Of a DNA stretch of 64,000 bases, positions 33,233-41,519 are shown piece after piece (the stretch's first letter is position 1; each line of letters starts with the position of its first letter). The stretch comes from Chloroflexota bacterium. Its GTDB lineage: Bacteria; Chloroflexota; Anaerolineae; UBA4142; SHND01. The stretch is from NCBI GenBank assembly GCA_004295045.1, contig SHND01000068.1, positions 1-64,000 on the forward strand. Direction: 5' to 3'. A program made the position numbers and the translations under genes. The notes beneath the pieces are model-generated. The model had not been told where the DNA came from. It ran no database searches and saw nothing but the letters and a program-made list of their open reading frames with translations.

Positions 33233-35805
33233 TATTCAATCACCCGAAATCTCACCACATCACTCTCCACACGCGTTCCGTCCGCCATCGTTCCAATCGC
33301 CTGCGCGGTGTGCGTACCCGCAGACAATTTCCACAACGCGCGATACGGCACGCTCGAAAAATTTCCAATCGCGTTGCCATCAATCAACAACGTCACCCTT
33401 GACAAACGCACGGCTTGATTCAAACGCGCGCTCACTTCAATCTTTTGCAACTCGGCAGGAATTTGCGGACTCATTTCAAAAATCGAATTGTTTGCAGGCG
33501 ATACAATCTCCAACGACTGATGACTGATTACTGATGGCTGATTACTCTCGTCCCCTATCCCCCGTCCCCCATCCCCCGTCCCCCGCCCCATACAATCCAT
33601 CTCCGGCGCCAGCGTCAAACTCTTTTTCTTTGCCCAGTCCAACGCATCTGGTGGATACACGCGAAAGACGCGCGAAATTTTTGGTCCGCGGCAGCCATCC
33701 GTCCACAACAAATTGGTCGCCGCGTCCAATTCAAATTTCTGATACGCGTCATCCGTTCGTTTCGGTTCCGTTCCCTTGATAAAAACTTCGCGGCGCACGC
33801 GCGCACAATCCGCTGTTGGCAGCAAGCCCGACGCGTCGCAAATTTCCATTTCCACAATTCCATCGGGACGCGCAAATTTTTTTTCGGGAATTCCGCGCAA
33901 CGCCTCTTCCATGAAATCGTGCCAAATCGGACCCGCGCCCGTGATACCGCTCACACGATACATTGGCGCATTGTTCGCGTTCCCCGCCCAAACGCCGACG
34001 GCTAAATCGGGCGTGTAGCCAATCGTCCAGTTATCACGAAAATCCGTCGTCGTTCCCGTTTTCGCCGCCGCCGGACGCGACAAATTCAAAACACTGTCTT
34101 CGCCGAATGCGGGAATCCGCGCAATGTCGTCGGAGAGAATAGAAGTGATGAGATAGGCGATTTGGGGGCTGATGGCTGATGGCTGATGGCTGATAGCCGC
34201 GTCTCCTTGCCATCTGCTATCTGCTATCTGCAATCCGCTAACGAACAAAATCGCGCGCGGCTCGACCCGCCTCCCCTCATTTGCAAACGCCGCGTACGCT
34301 GCCGTGAGTTCGACGAGTTTCACTTCACCCCCCCCCAGCGTGAGCGCGAGCCCGAAACGGTCAGGGTCGTCAAAGGTTGTGATGCCCAACGCTTTCGCGG
34401 TCGCAATCAGCGCGTCGAGTCCAACATGGTCAAGCACTTTCACCGCGAGCATATTCGATGACGTTGCCAACGCGGTGCGTAACGCAAGCGGTCCGTGCCA
34501 TTGCCGATCAAAATTTTGGGGCGCGTACGGTTCGTTCTCTTTGGTTTGAAATGTTGTGGGAACATCGGTCAAAACTGTCGCGGGCGTGTAATCTTGCGCG
34601 AACGCCGTCGCGTACGTTAGCGGTTTAATCGAAGAACCCGGTTGGCGTAATGACAATGCCACATTCACCGCGCCGTCAATGCTTTCATCAAAATAATCCG
34701 CGCTGCCGACCATCGCGATAATTTCACCCGTCGCGGGTTCGATGGCAACGAGCGCGGCGTCGTTCAAATTGTAGTCGGGCGCATTCTCGTTGCGCGTGCG
34801 ATTTTTCAAATCGGCAATGTGACGCGAAACAATTTCCTCTGCGCGTTCCTGCAAATTCAAGTCGAGCGTCGTCGTCACCGTCAAGCCGCCCGCGTTCACC
34901 GCCTCTTCGCCATACCGCTGTTCCAACAAATTTCGCACATATGCGACAAAATGCGGCGCGCGAATAATTTCACGTTTGTCCGTCGCTTTGAAATGCAAGT
35001 CCTCGTTCGCCGCAAGGTCTGCATCGTTCGCCGTGATGAAATTATTTTTCGCCATCAAGTCCAACACAATTCTTTGACGCGCGCGCGCCGCGTCGGGATT
35101 CACATACGGGTCATACGCGTATGGCGATTGAATCATTCCCGCCAGCAGCGCGCTTTCCGCCAAATCCAAATCGCGCGCCGGTTTTCCAAAATACGCGCGT
35201 GAAGCCGCTTCCGCGCCATACGCCAAATTTCCGAAATACACTTCGTTCAAATACATTTCCAAAATTTGCTCTTTGGAATATGTTTGCGTGAGTCGCAGCG
35301 CCAACACCATCTCGCGCAATTTTCGCGCCATCGTGCGCGATTCTTGTTCTTGGCGCGACAACAATACGAGCCGCGCGAGCTGCTGCGTTATCGTGCTTCC
35401 GCCCGAAACGATTTGCCCTTGTTGCGCGTATTGCATCACCGCGCGCGCGACGCCAACCGCGTCCACGCCGGGATGTTTATAATAATTTGCGTCCTCGACG
35501 GCGACCACCGCATTTTTGAAATGCGCGGGCATTTCGTTCAACGCAACGCGCGTGCGTCGCCCCGCGCGCGGGTCGAGAATTTCGTACAACAGTTTGCCAT
35601 TGCGGTCGAGAATTTTTGTCGTGTCGGGAGAGGTGCGCGTGAGAAGCGCGTCGGACGCAGGCAAATCGCCAAACAAAAAAATCGCCAGTGCGAGGATGCC
35701 GATTCCCAACAGTGCGACGGGAATCAATAGCCAACGCTGCGGCTTTCTCCCCTCTCTCGTTTTTGGGAGAGGGGCTGGGGGTGAGGGGTTTGGGGGATTT
35801 GCCAT
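33232..35805 (-). CDS. pbpC: Penicillin-binding protein 1C-type (transglycosylase/transpeptidase) with array-encoded inserts
   Basis: An 857-residue class A PBP. After a short Pro-rich start and one membrane helix (about 25-45), the GT51 domain has VAVEDANYYKHPG and GGSTITQQLARL. The transpeptidase domain has the SxxK serine in GSSIKPLTYA, SSNMLAVK, and KTGTT. A C-terminal Ig-like domain (NNSIFEMSPQIPAELQKIEV) fits the PBP1C type, which is linked to alpha-2-macroglobulin. Two heptamer arrays are read in frame: QIADSRWQGDAAISHQPSAI within a transpeptidase loop, and a GRGTGDG/GRGIGDE stretch in the linker to the C-terminal domain. Its N-terminal PLPKTREGR is also repeat-derived. Active-site motifs remain intact. 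Confidence 0.9.
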   Translation of the reverse strand: MANPPNPSPPAPLPKTREGRKPQRWLLIPVALLGIGILALAIFLFGDLPASDALLTRTSPDTTKILDRNGKLLYEILDPRAGRRTRVALNEMPAHFKNAVVAVEDANYYKHPGVDAVGVARAVMQYAQQGQIVSGGSTITQQLARLVLLSRQEQESRTMARKLREMVLALRLTQTYSKEQILEMYLNEVYFGNLAYGAEAASRAYFGKPARDLDLAESALLAGMIQSPYAYDPYVNPDAARARQRIVLDLMAKNNFITANDADLAANEDLHFKATDKREIIRAPHFVAYVRNLLEQRYGEEAVNAGGLTVTTTLDLNLQERAEEIVSRHIADLKNRTRNENAPDYNLNDAALVAIEPATGEIIAMVGSADYFDESIDGAVNVALSLRQPGSSIKPLTYATAFAQDYTPATVLTDVPTTFQTKENEPYAPQNFDRQWHGPLALRTALATSSNMLAVKVLDHVGLDALIATAKALGITTFDDPDRFGLALTLGGGEVKLVELTAAYAAFANEGRRVEPRAILFVSGLQIADSRWQGDAAISHQPSAISPQIAYLITSILSDDIARIPAFGEDSVLNLSRPAAAKTGTTTDFRDNWTIGYTPDLAVGVWAGNANNAPMYRVSGITGAGPIWHDFMEEALRGIPEKKFARPDGIVEMEICDASGLLPTADCARVRREVFIKGTEPKRTDDAYQKFELDAATNLLWTDGCRGPKISRVFRVYPPDALDWAKKKSLTLAPEMDCMGRGTGDGGRGIGDESNQPSVISHQSLEIVSPANNSIFEMSPQIPAELQKIEVSARLNQAVRLSRVTLLIDGNAIGNFSSVPYRALWKLSAGTHTAQAIGTMADGTRVESDVVRFRVIE
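33513..33590. repeat. Heptanucleotide array inside PBP1C, linker insert
   Basis: Units TGACTGA / TTACTGA / TGGCTGA followed by five TCCCCCR-type heptamers. On the minus strand it encodes Gly/Asp-rich then Ser/His/Gln-rich 7-residue units, in frame. Confidence 0.75.
34167..34239. repeat. Heptanucleotide array inside PBP1C, transpeptidase-domain insert
   Basis: Left half GGCTGAT repeated four times; right half CTGCTAT-type heptamers (CATCTGC, TATCTGC, TATCTGC, AATCCGC). It is in frame and encodes ISHQPSA-type units on the minus strand. Confidence 0.75.
35745..35801. repeat. Repeat of type GAGAGGGGCTGGGGGTGAGG in the 5' end of pbpC
   Basis: Inverted segment CCCTCTCTCGTTTTTGGGAG continuing AGGGGCTGGGGGTGAGGGG. 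This phrase recurs between genes in many bacterial genomes (recollection, not searched). Here it encodes the Pro-rich N-terminus of PBP1C. Confidence 0.5.
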
Positions 35806-35844
35806 GTACGCACAAAAGGAGCGCGGCGTTCCTTTGCCAAACTA

Positions 35845-35945
35845 CTTTTCGCAGAACGCAACAAACTCCTCCAATTTCAGGACGCCCGATACTTGAAAAT
35901 AGTTCCGCAAACGCAAAGTTTGATTCCTATGGTTTTGAAATCCGT
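35845..35945 (-). pseudogene. Possible gene-tail remnant upstream of pbpC
   Basis: In the 253-nt gap 35806-36058 one minus-strand frame reads RLRNYFQVSGVLKLEEFVAF then CEK and TAG, which looks like the end of a protein. No start or longer body is present. Otherwise the gap is AT-rich and holds the P450 control region. Confidence 0.25.
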
Positions 35946-36020
35946 TGAAACCGATATTCTGGACAGCAGACTACACATCAACCCCATCCATATCATTCAT
36001 ATCGAATTCATATTTACAGG

Positions 36021-36036
36021 TACAATATATATTGTA
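36021..36036. promoter_or_regulatory. 16-bp perfect palindrome upstream of the P450
   Basis: TACAATATATATTGTA, 37 bp before the P450 start codon and overlapping possible -10 sequences. It is a candidate operator for a local repressor; none is encoded next to it. Confidence 0.4.
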
Positions 36037-36073
36037 AGCCATAATTGTTGAACATACGTTGGCGAGGCAATCA

Positions 36074-37438
36074 ATGTCACAAACGATTAACGTTACAAAC
36101 ATGGTCAAAACGAAAAACAAAATCCCCACCCTCGCGCCGCCCAGCTTGCTCGGCTGGCTTGGTGAATTTCGCCGCGACCCGCTTGGCGTAATGACGCGCA
36201 CGCGTGAATTCGGCGACGTAGTGCGCTTGCCGATGGGTCCGCAATCTTTTTATGTTGTGAATGAACCCGCGTCCATTCAACGCATCCTGCAAGACAATCA
36301 CCGCAATTACAGCAAAGCAACGCGCGCGCTGAAAATGATTAAACAGGTTTCGGGCGAAAATATCTTTACGGGTGAAGGCGAGTTTTGGCTCAAGCGCCGT
36401 CGTTTGATGCAGCCGATGTTTCACCGCCAACAAATCGTCATGTTCGGCACTGTCATGCAGCAGGCGGCGCAAGAATTGTTGAATGAATGGGACGCGAGCG
36501 CAAATTCTATCGTGAACGTGGATGCGGAAATGATGCGCGTCACGTTGAAAATTGTCGGGCGCGCGTTGTTTAGCGTAGATTTCAACGCCGAGATTGAAAC
36601 GTTGGGCGAAAATTTTTCCATCGGCAATGAAGATTTGACTTTTCGCATACGACATCCGTTTTATCCGCCGCGTTTTGTGCCAACCCCGCGCAATCGGCGC
36701 GCGCAAGCCGCGCGTCAAATCAACAGCGATATTATTTTGCGAATCATCCTTGAGCGTCAAGCAAGCGGCGCGCCGCAGCGCGATTTGTTAGCACTGTTGA
36801 TGGCAATGCGCGATGAGGAAACGGGCGAGGGTTTGACCGAACAAGAATTGTACCGCGAAACGTTGGTGATGTTGTTCGCCGGGCATGAAACGACATCGAA
36901 CGCGCTGACGTGGGCGTGCTATTTTATTTCGCAGCATCCTGACGTGGAAAGAAAACTGCGCGCGGAACTCGACTCTGTTTTGCAAGGACGCGCGCCGTCG
37001 TTGGAAGATATTCCGCAGTTGACGTACACGCGCCGCGTGTTGGATTAAACGATGCGGCTCGCGCCGCCCGCGTGGATTTTGGGACGCATCGCGGTAAAAG
37101 CGGATACGTTGGGCGAATATACTTTGCCCGCGCGCGCGACGATTTTGATTTCGCCGTACACGATGCATCGGCATCCGCGCTATTGGCACGACCCCGAGAT
37201 GTTTGACCCCGACCGTTTTTCTTCCGAACAGCCGCCGCGTTTTGTGTACATGCCGTTCGGCGGAGGACCGCGTTTGTGCATCGGACAGCCGTTCGCGCTA
37301 GCCGAAGCAACGTTGCTGCTCGCGACGATTATTCAGCGTTATCATTTGCAGCTCGCGCCGAATACGCGCGTCGAAATGGAACCGCAAATTACACTACGCG
37401 TAAAAAATGGTTTGCCGATGGAGTTGACGCGGCGGTGA
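36074..37438 (+). pseudogene. Cytochrome P450 interrupted by an in-frame TAA at the ExxR glutamate
   Basis: A full-length P450 of about 454 codons with a single in-frame TAA at 37046-37048. Conserved parts are all present: the I-helix FAGHETTSNALTW, the K-helix region TYTRRVLD-stop-TMRLAPPAW, YMPFGGGPRLCIGQPFALAE with the haem-ligating Cys, and PERF-like DPDRF. The normal K-helix reads LDETMRL, so the stop falls exactly on the invariant Glu codon of ExxR (GAA to TAA, one base). ATG 36074 follows GGCGAGG. Without readthrough the 324-residue product lacks the haem ligand and is inactive. A young pseudogene or a base-calling error are both possible; the rest shows no decay. Confidence 0.9.
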
Positions 37439-37510
37439 GTAACAAAGCTCATGGGTGACAATTCATTGTTTTGGTATGAAAGACTGTATACAGCGGGCAG
37501 TTTCAAATAA

Positions 37511-37547
37511 AAAAACCTTCGAGGATTTTGAATCCTCGAAGGTTTTT
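37511..37547. terminator. Bidirectional terminator between P450 and DUF1501 gene
   Basis: AAAAACCTTCGAGGATT (37511-37527) pairs with AATCCTCGAAGGTTTTT (37531-37547), loop TTG. The DUF1501 stop codon (37548-37546) lies inside the stem edge. Confidence 0.88.
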
Positions 37548-38796
37548 AGTTGACGACCCCGCGCATTGTCGCTTGATAATTCGGAAACACATCCACCACA
37601 TTCGGATTGTTCAAGCGTTTCACCAGCACTTCACTCAACACATCGCGATAATCTGTCGTCACCGCCACGTCCATCCCTTGAAATAAATTTTCGTGCTGTA
37701 ACCCGCGCCATTCGCCATGTACGCGTCCGCCGCGCACATTCCCACCAAGCAGCCACATCACACTGCCGTGTCCGTGGTCGGTGCCAAGTCCGCCGTTCTC
37801 TTGCACGCGTCGCCCGAACTCACTCATCACCACAATACTTAACTGCTGAGAATAATCCGCAACATCGTGATAAAACGCGGCGAGTGAATCACCCACGTCG
37901 CGCAGCAGTTGCGCCATGCCGCCTTCACCCCCCCCTTGCGCGATGTGCGTGTCCCATCCGCCCACATCCACGCACGCGATTTCTAAACCGACTTGCGCTT
38001 TCAACAACGCGGCAATTTGTTTCAGCCCCAGCCCCAATTCACTTTCGGGATACGTCGCGCCCGCGCGCGGAATATATCCTGTCGCGCTCAATTTTTCCAA
38101 AATCGCCAGCATGTTCATCGTCTCGCCGCCGATCTCACCCATTGCCGCGTCACTCGCGTACAAGTTTCCCAACGCGTTTTGCATCGCTTGCACGGATGCG
38201 GCATCTCCGCGCAAATGAAAGTCCGCAATCGAACGCAGCGCGGACGCGGGAATCGTTCCCTGCAACATGCGCGGCACACGTTCGCCGATTCCCACCGCGC
38301 GCAGCGGCGAATGATTGTTGGTGTCGAGTGAAGCGAGATGGCGTCCGAGCCATCCCGTTCCGGGTCCGCTCGCCGCTTCACAGCCGCGTTCCATCAACTC
38401 CATCGCTTGAAAATGCGAACGCGATTCATCGGGCGCGCCGCACGCGTGCACGAACGCGAGTTGTTTCGCCTGCCACGCAGGCAACAGTTTTTCTAACGCG
38501 GGATGCAATCCAAAAAAACCATCCAAATCCATTGCGCGCAGCGGCGAATTCATTCGCCCATCGTCGGGCCGCGCAATCGCAATCGTCGGACGCTGACGAT
38601 AGTATTCGTCTTCGCCGAACGGGACGACGATATTCAACGCATCCGCCGCGCCGCGCAGAAACAAACACACCAACACATCGCCGCGTGCAGCCGCATTTTT
38701 TGGCGTGAACGCCAAGCGCGGCATCCACGACGGAAACACACTGAACGTCAAGCCCGCGAGGGCGGATTGGAGAAATGTTCGACGAGTAAGAGCCAT
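37546..38796 (-). CDS. DUF1501 protein (Tat-exported, sulfatase-like fold)
   Basis: A 416-residue exported protein. It begins with a twin-arginine signal (ALTRRTFLQSALAGL), then the DUF1501 body: VLVCLFLRGAADALNIVVPF, FGLHPALEKLLPAW, HACGAPDESRSHFQAMELME, GTGWLGRHLA and VVMSEFGRRVQENGGLGTDH. The last, with its histidine, resembles the metal site of the alkaline-phosphatase/sulfatase fold. No reaction is established. It sits directly downstream of a DUF1800 gene on the same strand, the usual pairing, and the two are thought to work together outside the membrane. Confidence 0.9.
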   Translation of the reverse strand: MALTRRTFLQSALAGLTFSVFPSWMPRLAFTPKNAAARGDVLVCLFLRGAADALNIVVPFGEDEYYRQRPTIAIARPDDGRMNSPLRAMDLDGFFGLHPALEKLLPAWQAKQLAFVHACGAPDESRSHFQAMELMERGCEAASGPGTGWLGRHLASLDTNNHSPLRAVGIGERVPRMLQGTIPASALRSIADFHLRGDAASVQAMQNALGNLYASDAAMGEIGGETMNMLAILEKLSATGYIPRAGATYPESELGLGLKQIAALLKAQVGLEIACVDVGGWDTHIAQGGGEGGMAQLLRDVGDSLAAFYHDVADYSQQLSIVVMSEFGRRVQENGGLGTDHGHGSVMWLLGGNVRGGRVHGEWRGLQHENLFQGMDVAVTTDYRDVLSEVLVKRLNNPNVVDVFPNYQATMRGVVN

Positions 38797-38889
38797 TTTC
38801 GATTTTCTAATTTCGATTTTCGATTTGGAGTTTCATGCCAACTCAATTTCACGCGGCAATCGAAAATCACAAATCGAAAATCGAAAATT
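38796..38889. repeat. Two inverted heptamer arrays between DUF1800 and DUF1501 genes
   Basis: Left array TTTTCGA-TTTTCTA-ATTTCGA-TTTTCGA (38797-38824), right array of the complementary TCGAAAA type (38858-38889). Together they can form a long imperfect hairpin in the operon's intercistronic region. Confidence 0.7.
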
Positions 38890-40355
38890 CATCTCCACTG
38901 ATACTGCGGTGACGCGATTATCAACGCAAGCGCGGTCTGCGTATTTTTTTCGGGCGGGACGCCGCGCAAATTTTTCACCGCCGCGCCCAAATTTATCTTG
39001 GGTAACTCGTAACCGAGCAAGCGCGCGGAAAAATGTTTCAACGCGTCGCGTAACGAACCATCGCCCGCGCTGTTTTGCAACTGTTCCCAATTTACGCGCG
39101 TTCCCTGGATTTCATCGTTCGCCAATGCCAACGCAAACTGCCAGCGCGGCAGCAAATTGTTTTGCCACGCGCTCGCTCTGTCGGGAAAACCGTCGGGCAT
39201 CGCCCACTGAAACAACGGCTGCCCCATTTTTACCAAGTACTGTAGGAGTTCCGCGTCAACGCGCGTTTCAACGTTCAACTGCCGCAGCGCGCCCGCGACA
39301 AATTGAAGCGGACGTTTGTATTTCGGCGGCGCGTTCCGAAATTCGTCGGAAAATAAAATCGCGCGCAGAGTGGTTTTGATGTCGCCGCGCGAATCGGAAA
39401 ACGCGCGCGCCGTTTTTTCCACCAGCGACGCGGGCGGTTCGTCCGCCACAAAACGCCGCGCCATTTTGCGCGCGATAAATTTTGGCAAGGCGGGATGCGC
39501 CGAGATGGCGTCAAAGACGCGCTGCCCATCGCTTTCGCCGCCGTGCGCGGGAATTTTTACGCCCAACACAATTTTTTCATTTTCGTCGTGATGGTCACTC
39601 GAAAATTCAAAACGTCCGCGCGTCCATCCTTGATTCACTGTCCAGCCCGTTAAACAGCGCGCCGTCTCGCGCACATCGCGCTGTGTGTAGCCCGCGTCCA
39701 CGCCGAGCGAATGGAGTTCCAATAATTCGCGCGCGTAATTTTCATTCGGCGAGTGTGCAAAATTTTCGTGATTGTCGAGATAGTGCAGCATCGCGGGCGA
39801 GTGCATGGATGCCCACAACAAATCGAAAAAATTTCCGAACGCGTGTTGACGAATCACCGCGCGATCATCCACCGTTTTCAGCCACGCGCAATCGAGTTTA
39901 TCTTGCTCGATGTTGAAATGGTCGCCCCAAAATTCCACCACCGTTTCGTACAACTGCCGCCGCGAGTACATTGCGCGCAGCAGCGCCGCTTGCTGTAATT
40001 CTTGCTTTGCCGCATCCTGCCGCACATTCAAAATCAAATCGGGGTCCATCCACAACGTATCGAGTCCGCGCGTCCGCAGTTCGCAATCCAAATCATTAAT
40101 CGTTTCGGGCGCGAGTTGTTCTTCGAGCCACGCGTCGCGTCCGATTTCATTTGCGCGGGCGAGTTCATCCCAACGCGGCGCAAACGTGATACGATTCAGC
40201 GCGCGCCACAATTCATCGGTTACGATTGGTGCATCGCGGAACGGGACCGCATCCCCGCGCGTTTGCTTGATGATTTCGCGCGCGGGCGCACACGCGCTCA
40301 AGGCAAGCGACGCGGTGGCGATTCCGCTCAAGGTGAGAAATTGACGACGGTTCAT
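38889..40355 (-). CDS. DUF1800 protein (Tat-exported lipoprotein)
   Basis: A 488-residue exported protein: NRRQFLTLSGIATASLALSA is a twin-arginine signal ending in a lipobox (LSAC, Cys near 22). The DUF1800 body follows: LWRALNRITFAPRWDELARA, HFNIEQDKLDC, SMHSPAMLHYLDNHENFAHS, NENYARELLELHSLGVDAGY (the family hallmark) and ARKMARRFVADEPP. Function unknown; it is paired with DUF1501. Its ATG lies at the very edge of a heptamer array, so the message has no Shine-Dalgarno and the 5' region is entirely repeat. Confidence 0.9.
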   Translation of the reverse strand: MNRRQFLTLSGIATASLALSACAPAREIIKQTRGDAVPFRDAPIVTDELWRALNRITFAPRWDELARANEIGRDAWLEEQLAPETINDLDCELRTRGLDTLWMDPDLILNVRQDAAKQELQQAALLRAMYSRRQLYETVVEFWGDHFNIEQDKLDCAWLKTVDDRAVIRQHAFGNFFDLLWASMHSPAMLHYLDNHENFAHSPNENYARELLELHSLGVDAGYTQRDVRETARCLTGWTVNQGWTRGRFEFSSDHHDENEKIVLGVKIPAHGGESDGQRVFDAISAHPALPKFIARKMARRFVADEPPASLVEKTARAFSDSRGDIKTTLRAILFSDEFRNAPPKYKRPLQFVAGALRQLNVETRVDAELLQYLVKMGQPLFQWAMPDGFPDRASAWQNNLLPRWQFALALANDEIQGTRVNWEQLQNSAGDGSLRDALKHFSARLLGYELPKINLGAAVKNLRGVPPEKNTQTALALIIASPQYQWR

Positions 40356-40447
40356 GGCTGATGGCAGATGGCTGATGGCAGATGGCTAATGGCTGATGGC
40401 AGATGGTATAGGGTTGGCTATCTGCAATCGGTTATCGGCGATCGGCT
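40354..40447. repeat. Heptanucleotide array, 8 + 4 units, converging
   Basis: Eight consecutive ATGGCNG-type heptamers (40354-40409), then four of type GGCTATC/TGCAATC/GGTTATC/GGCGATC (40416-40443), the reverse-complement form. It spans the DUF1800 start codon and the last residues of the membrane-protein gene ending at 40386. Confidence 0.85.
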
Positions 40448-40934
40448 GTTTTGGAGTCCAACGCATCAACGCCAACACCGCCGCGCCGAACGAGGCAATC
40501 ACGACGAACGGAAACAGAACGAACCAGCCGATGATTGGAAACATGACCGCGAATTCCAACGCAATCGCGCCGCGCAACAAGCCGCCGGGCGTGGTGGCTT
40601 GAATGCCTTGCCCGCGCAAACGTTCGCCCATCAACGCCGCGATGCCTGCCGCACCAAAACTTGCAAGTGTGAGCAAGAGGAAAACGCTCACATACCCCAT
40701 GAATTGCAAAGGACCTGCGGCAGAAATGAGTAAGAACGTGGGGATTCCTAAGAGCAGCAGCAAGAACGCGCCGACGAAAAATGATTTCCAGGGTGTTATT
40801 GAAACGCGTTCGCGCGCGCGTTCGACGACGCCCGGCATTAGCAATGACCACGCGAGCAGCAAGCCGGGAAACACAATTCCCACTGCCGCGAGAATAGCAA
40901 ACACAGTTGTAACATCACCGATTCCGATTCCCAT
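40386..40934 (-). CDS. Membrane protein of the ECF-sigma operon (paralogue A)
   Basis: A 182-residue protein with four predicted membrane helices (about 8-30, 50-70, 78-100 and 118-158 region). It is paralogous to the next gene upstream: both share a GERL motif, ALEFAVMFPIIGWFVLFPFV versus ALELASLAPFVGWVLVPLV, and a final short basic end. The last 18 residues (DNRLQIANPIPSAISH) come from the heptamer array, so the natural stop has been lost and the tail extended. Function unknown; probably the membrane output of the sigma/anti-sigma operon. Confidence 0.65.
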   Translation of the reverse strand: MGIGIGDVTTVFAILAAVGIVFPGLLLAWSLLMPGVVERARERVSITPWKSFFVGAFLLLLLGIPTFLLISAAGPLQFMGYVSVFLLLTLASFGAAGIAALMGERLRGQGIQATTPGGLLRGAIALEFAVMFPIIGWFVLFPFVVIASFGAAVLALMRWTPKQPIADNRLQIANPIPSAISH

Positions 40935-40953
40935 GTGAAACTCCTTTCGATTT

Positions 40954-41015
40954 GAGAGACTGGAGATTGGAGATTAGAGATTTTGAATTTTGAATTTTGA
41001 ATTTTGAATTTTGAA
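40954..41015. repeat. Heptanucleotide array between membrane-protein paralogues
   Basis: Four GRGAYTG/TGGAGAT-type units, then five exact TTTTGAA units (40981-41015). The array stops at the first base of the TAA codon of the next gene. Confidence 0.9.
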
Positions 41016-41519
41016 TTACGTATCTTTGCGCCAGACGAGCGCGATGATGACGGCGCCATAGCCGACGAGAATCGCGACGAGCGGCACGAGAACCCATCCG
41101 ACAAAAGGCGCGAGGGAGGCGAGTTCGAGCGCGACAACGCCATTTACAATCTGACGCGTCGTCGTTGCATTGGGCGAGAGACGTTCGCCAACCCAGCGCG
41201 CGATAGCGGCAATTCCAAACGCGATAAACGCGCACAACACGAGCAAAATGATTGCGGCAATCAATCGCAGCAAGCCCGCGAATCCTTCATCGCTCGCCCC
41301 CTCTTGCGCGATGCTCAACAGCGCGATGCTGATGATGGAAAAAAACAAGAGGTTGATGAACCCGATGCCAGCCGCGCGGAAAGGCATTCGTTCTGCCGTG
41401 TTGCGCGCGCGGCGAATCACGCGCGTAAACATCACATCCAAAACGAGCGCGAGCGCGGCGATGCCGATGCCGCAAAGTACGAGTACGGTGACGATGACCA
41501 ATAGTTCGCCCACGTTCAT
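41016..41519 (-). CDS. Membrane protein of the ECF-sigma operon (paralogue B)
   Basis: A 167-residue protein with about four membrane helices, paralogous to the product of 40386-40934 (shared FTRVIRRARNTAERMPFRA-type basic loop, GERL and ALELASLAPFVGWVLVPLV). Function unknown. ATG 41519 overlaps the anti-sigma stop by ATGA; the longer upstream frame is only a shadow. The gene is third in the sigma / anti-sigma / membrane / membrane operon. Confidence 0.7.
   Translation of the reverse strand: MNVGELLVIVTVLVLCGIGIAALALVLDVMFTRVIRRARNTAERMPFRAAGIGFINLLFFSIISIALLSIAQEGASDEGFAGLLRLIAAIILLVLCAFIAFGIAAIARWVGERLSPNATTTRQIVNGVVALELASLAPFVGWVLVPLVAILVGYGAVIIALVWRKDT

Noticed and set aside
36074-37438. 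Recoding of TAA as glutamate in the P450
   Set aside because: TAA is used as a normal stop by several genes in the window (for example ilvD), so a general code change is excluded; mutation or error is simpler.
37566-38708. A 380-codon plus-strand open frame opposite DUF1501
   Set aside because: Shadow of DUF1501; extreme Arg/Ser/His composition.
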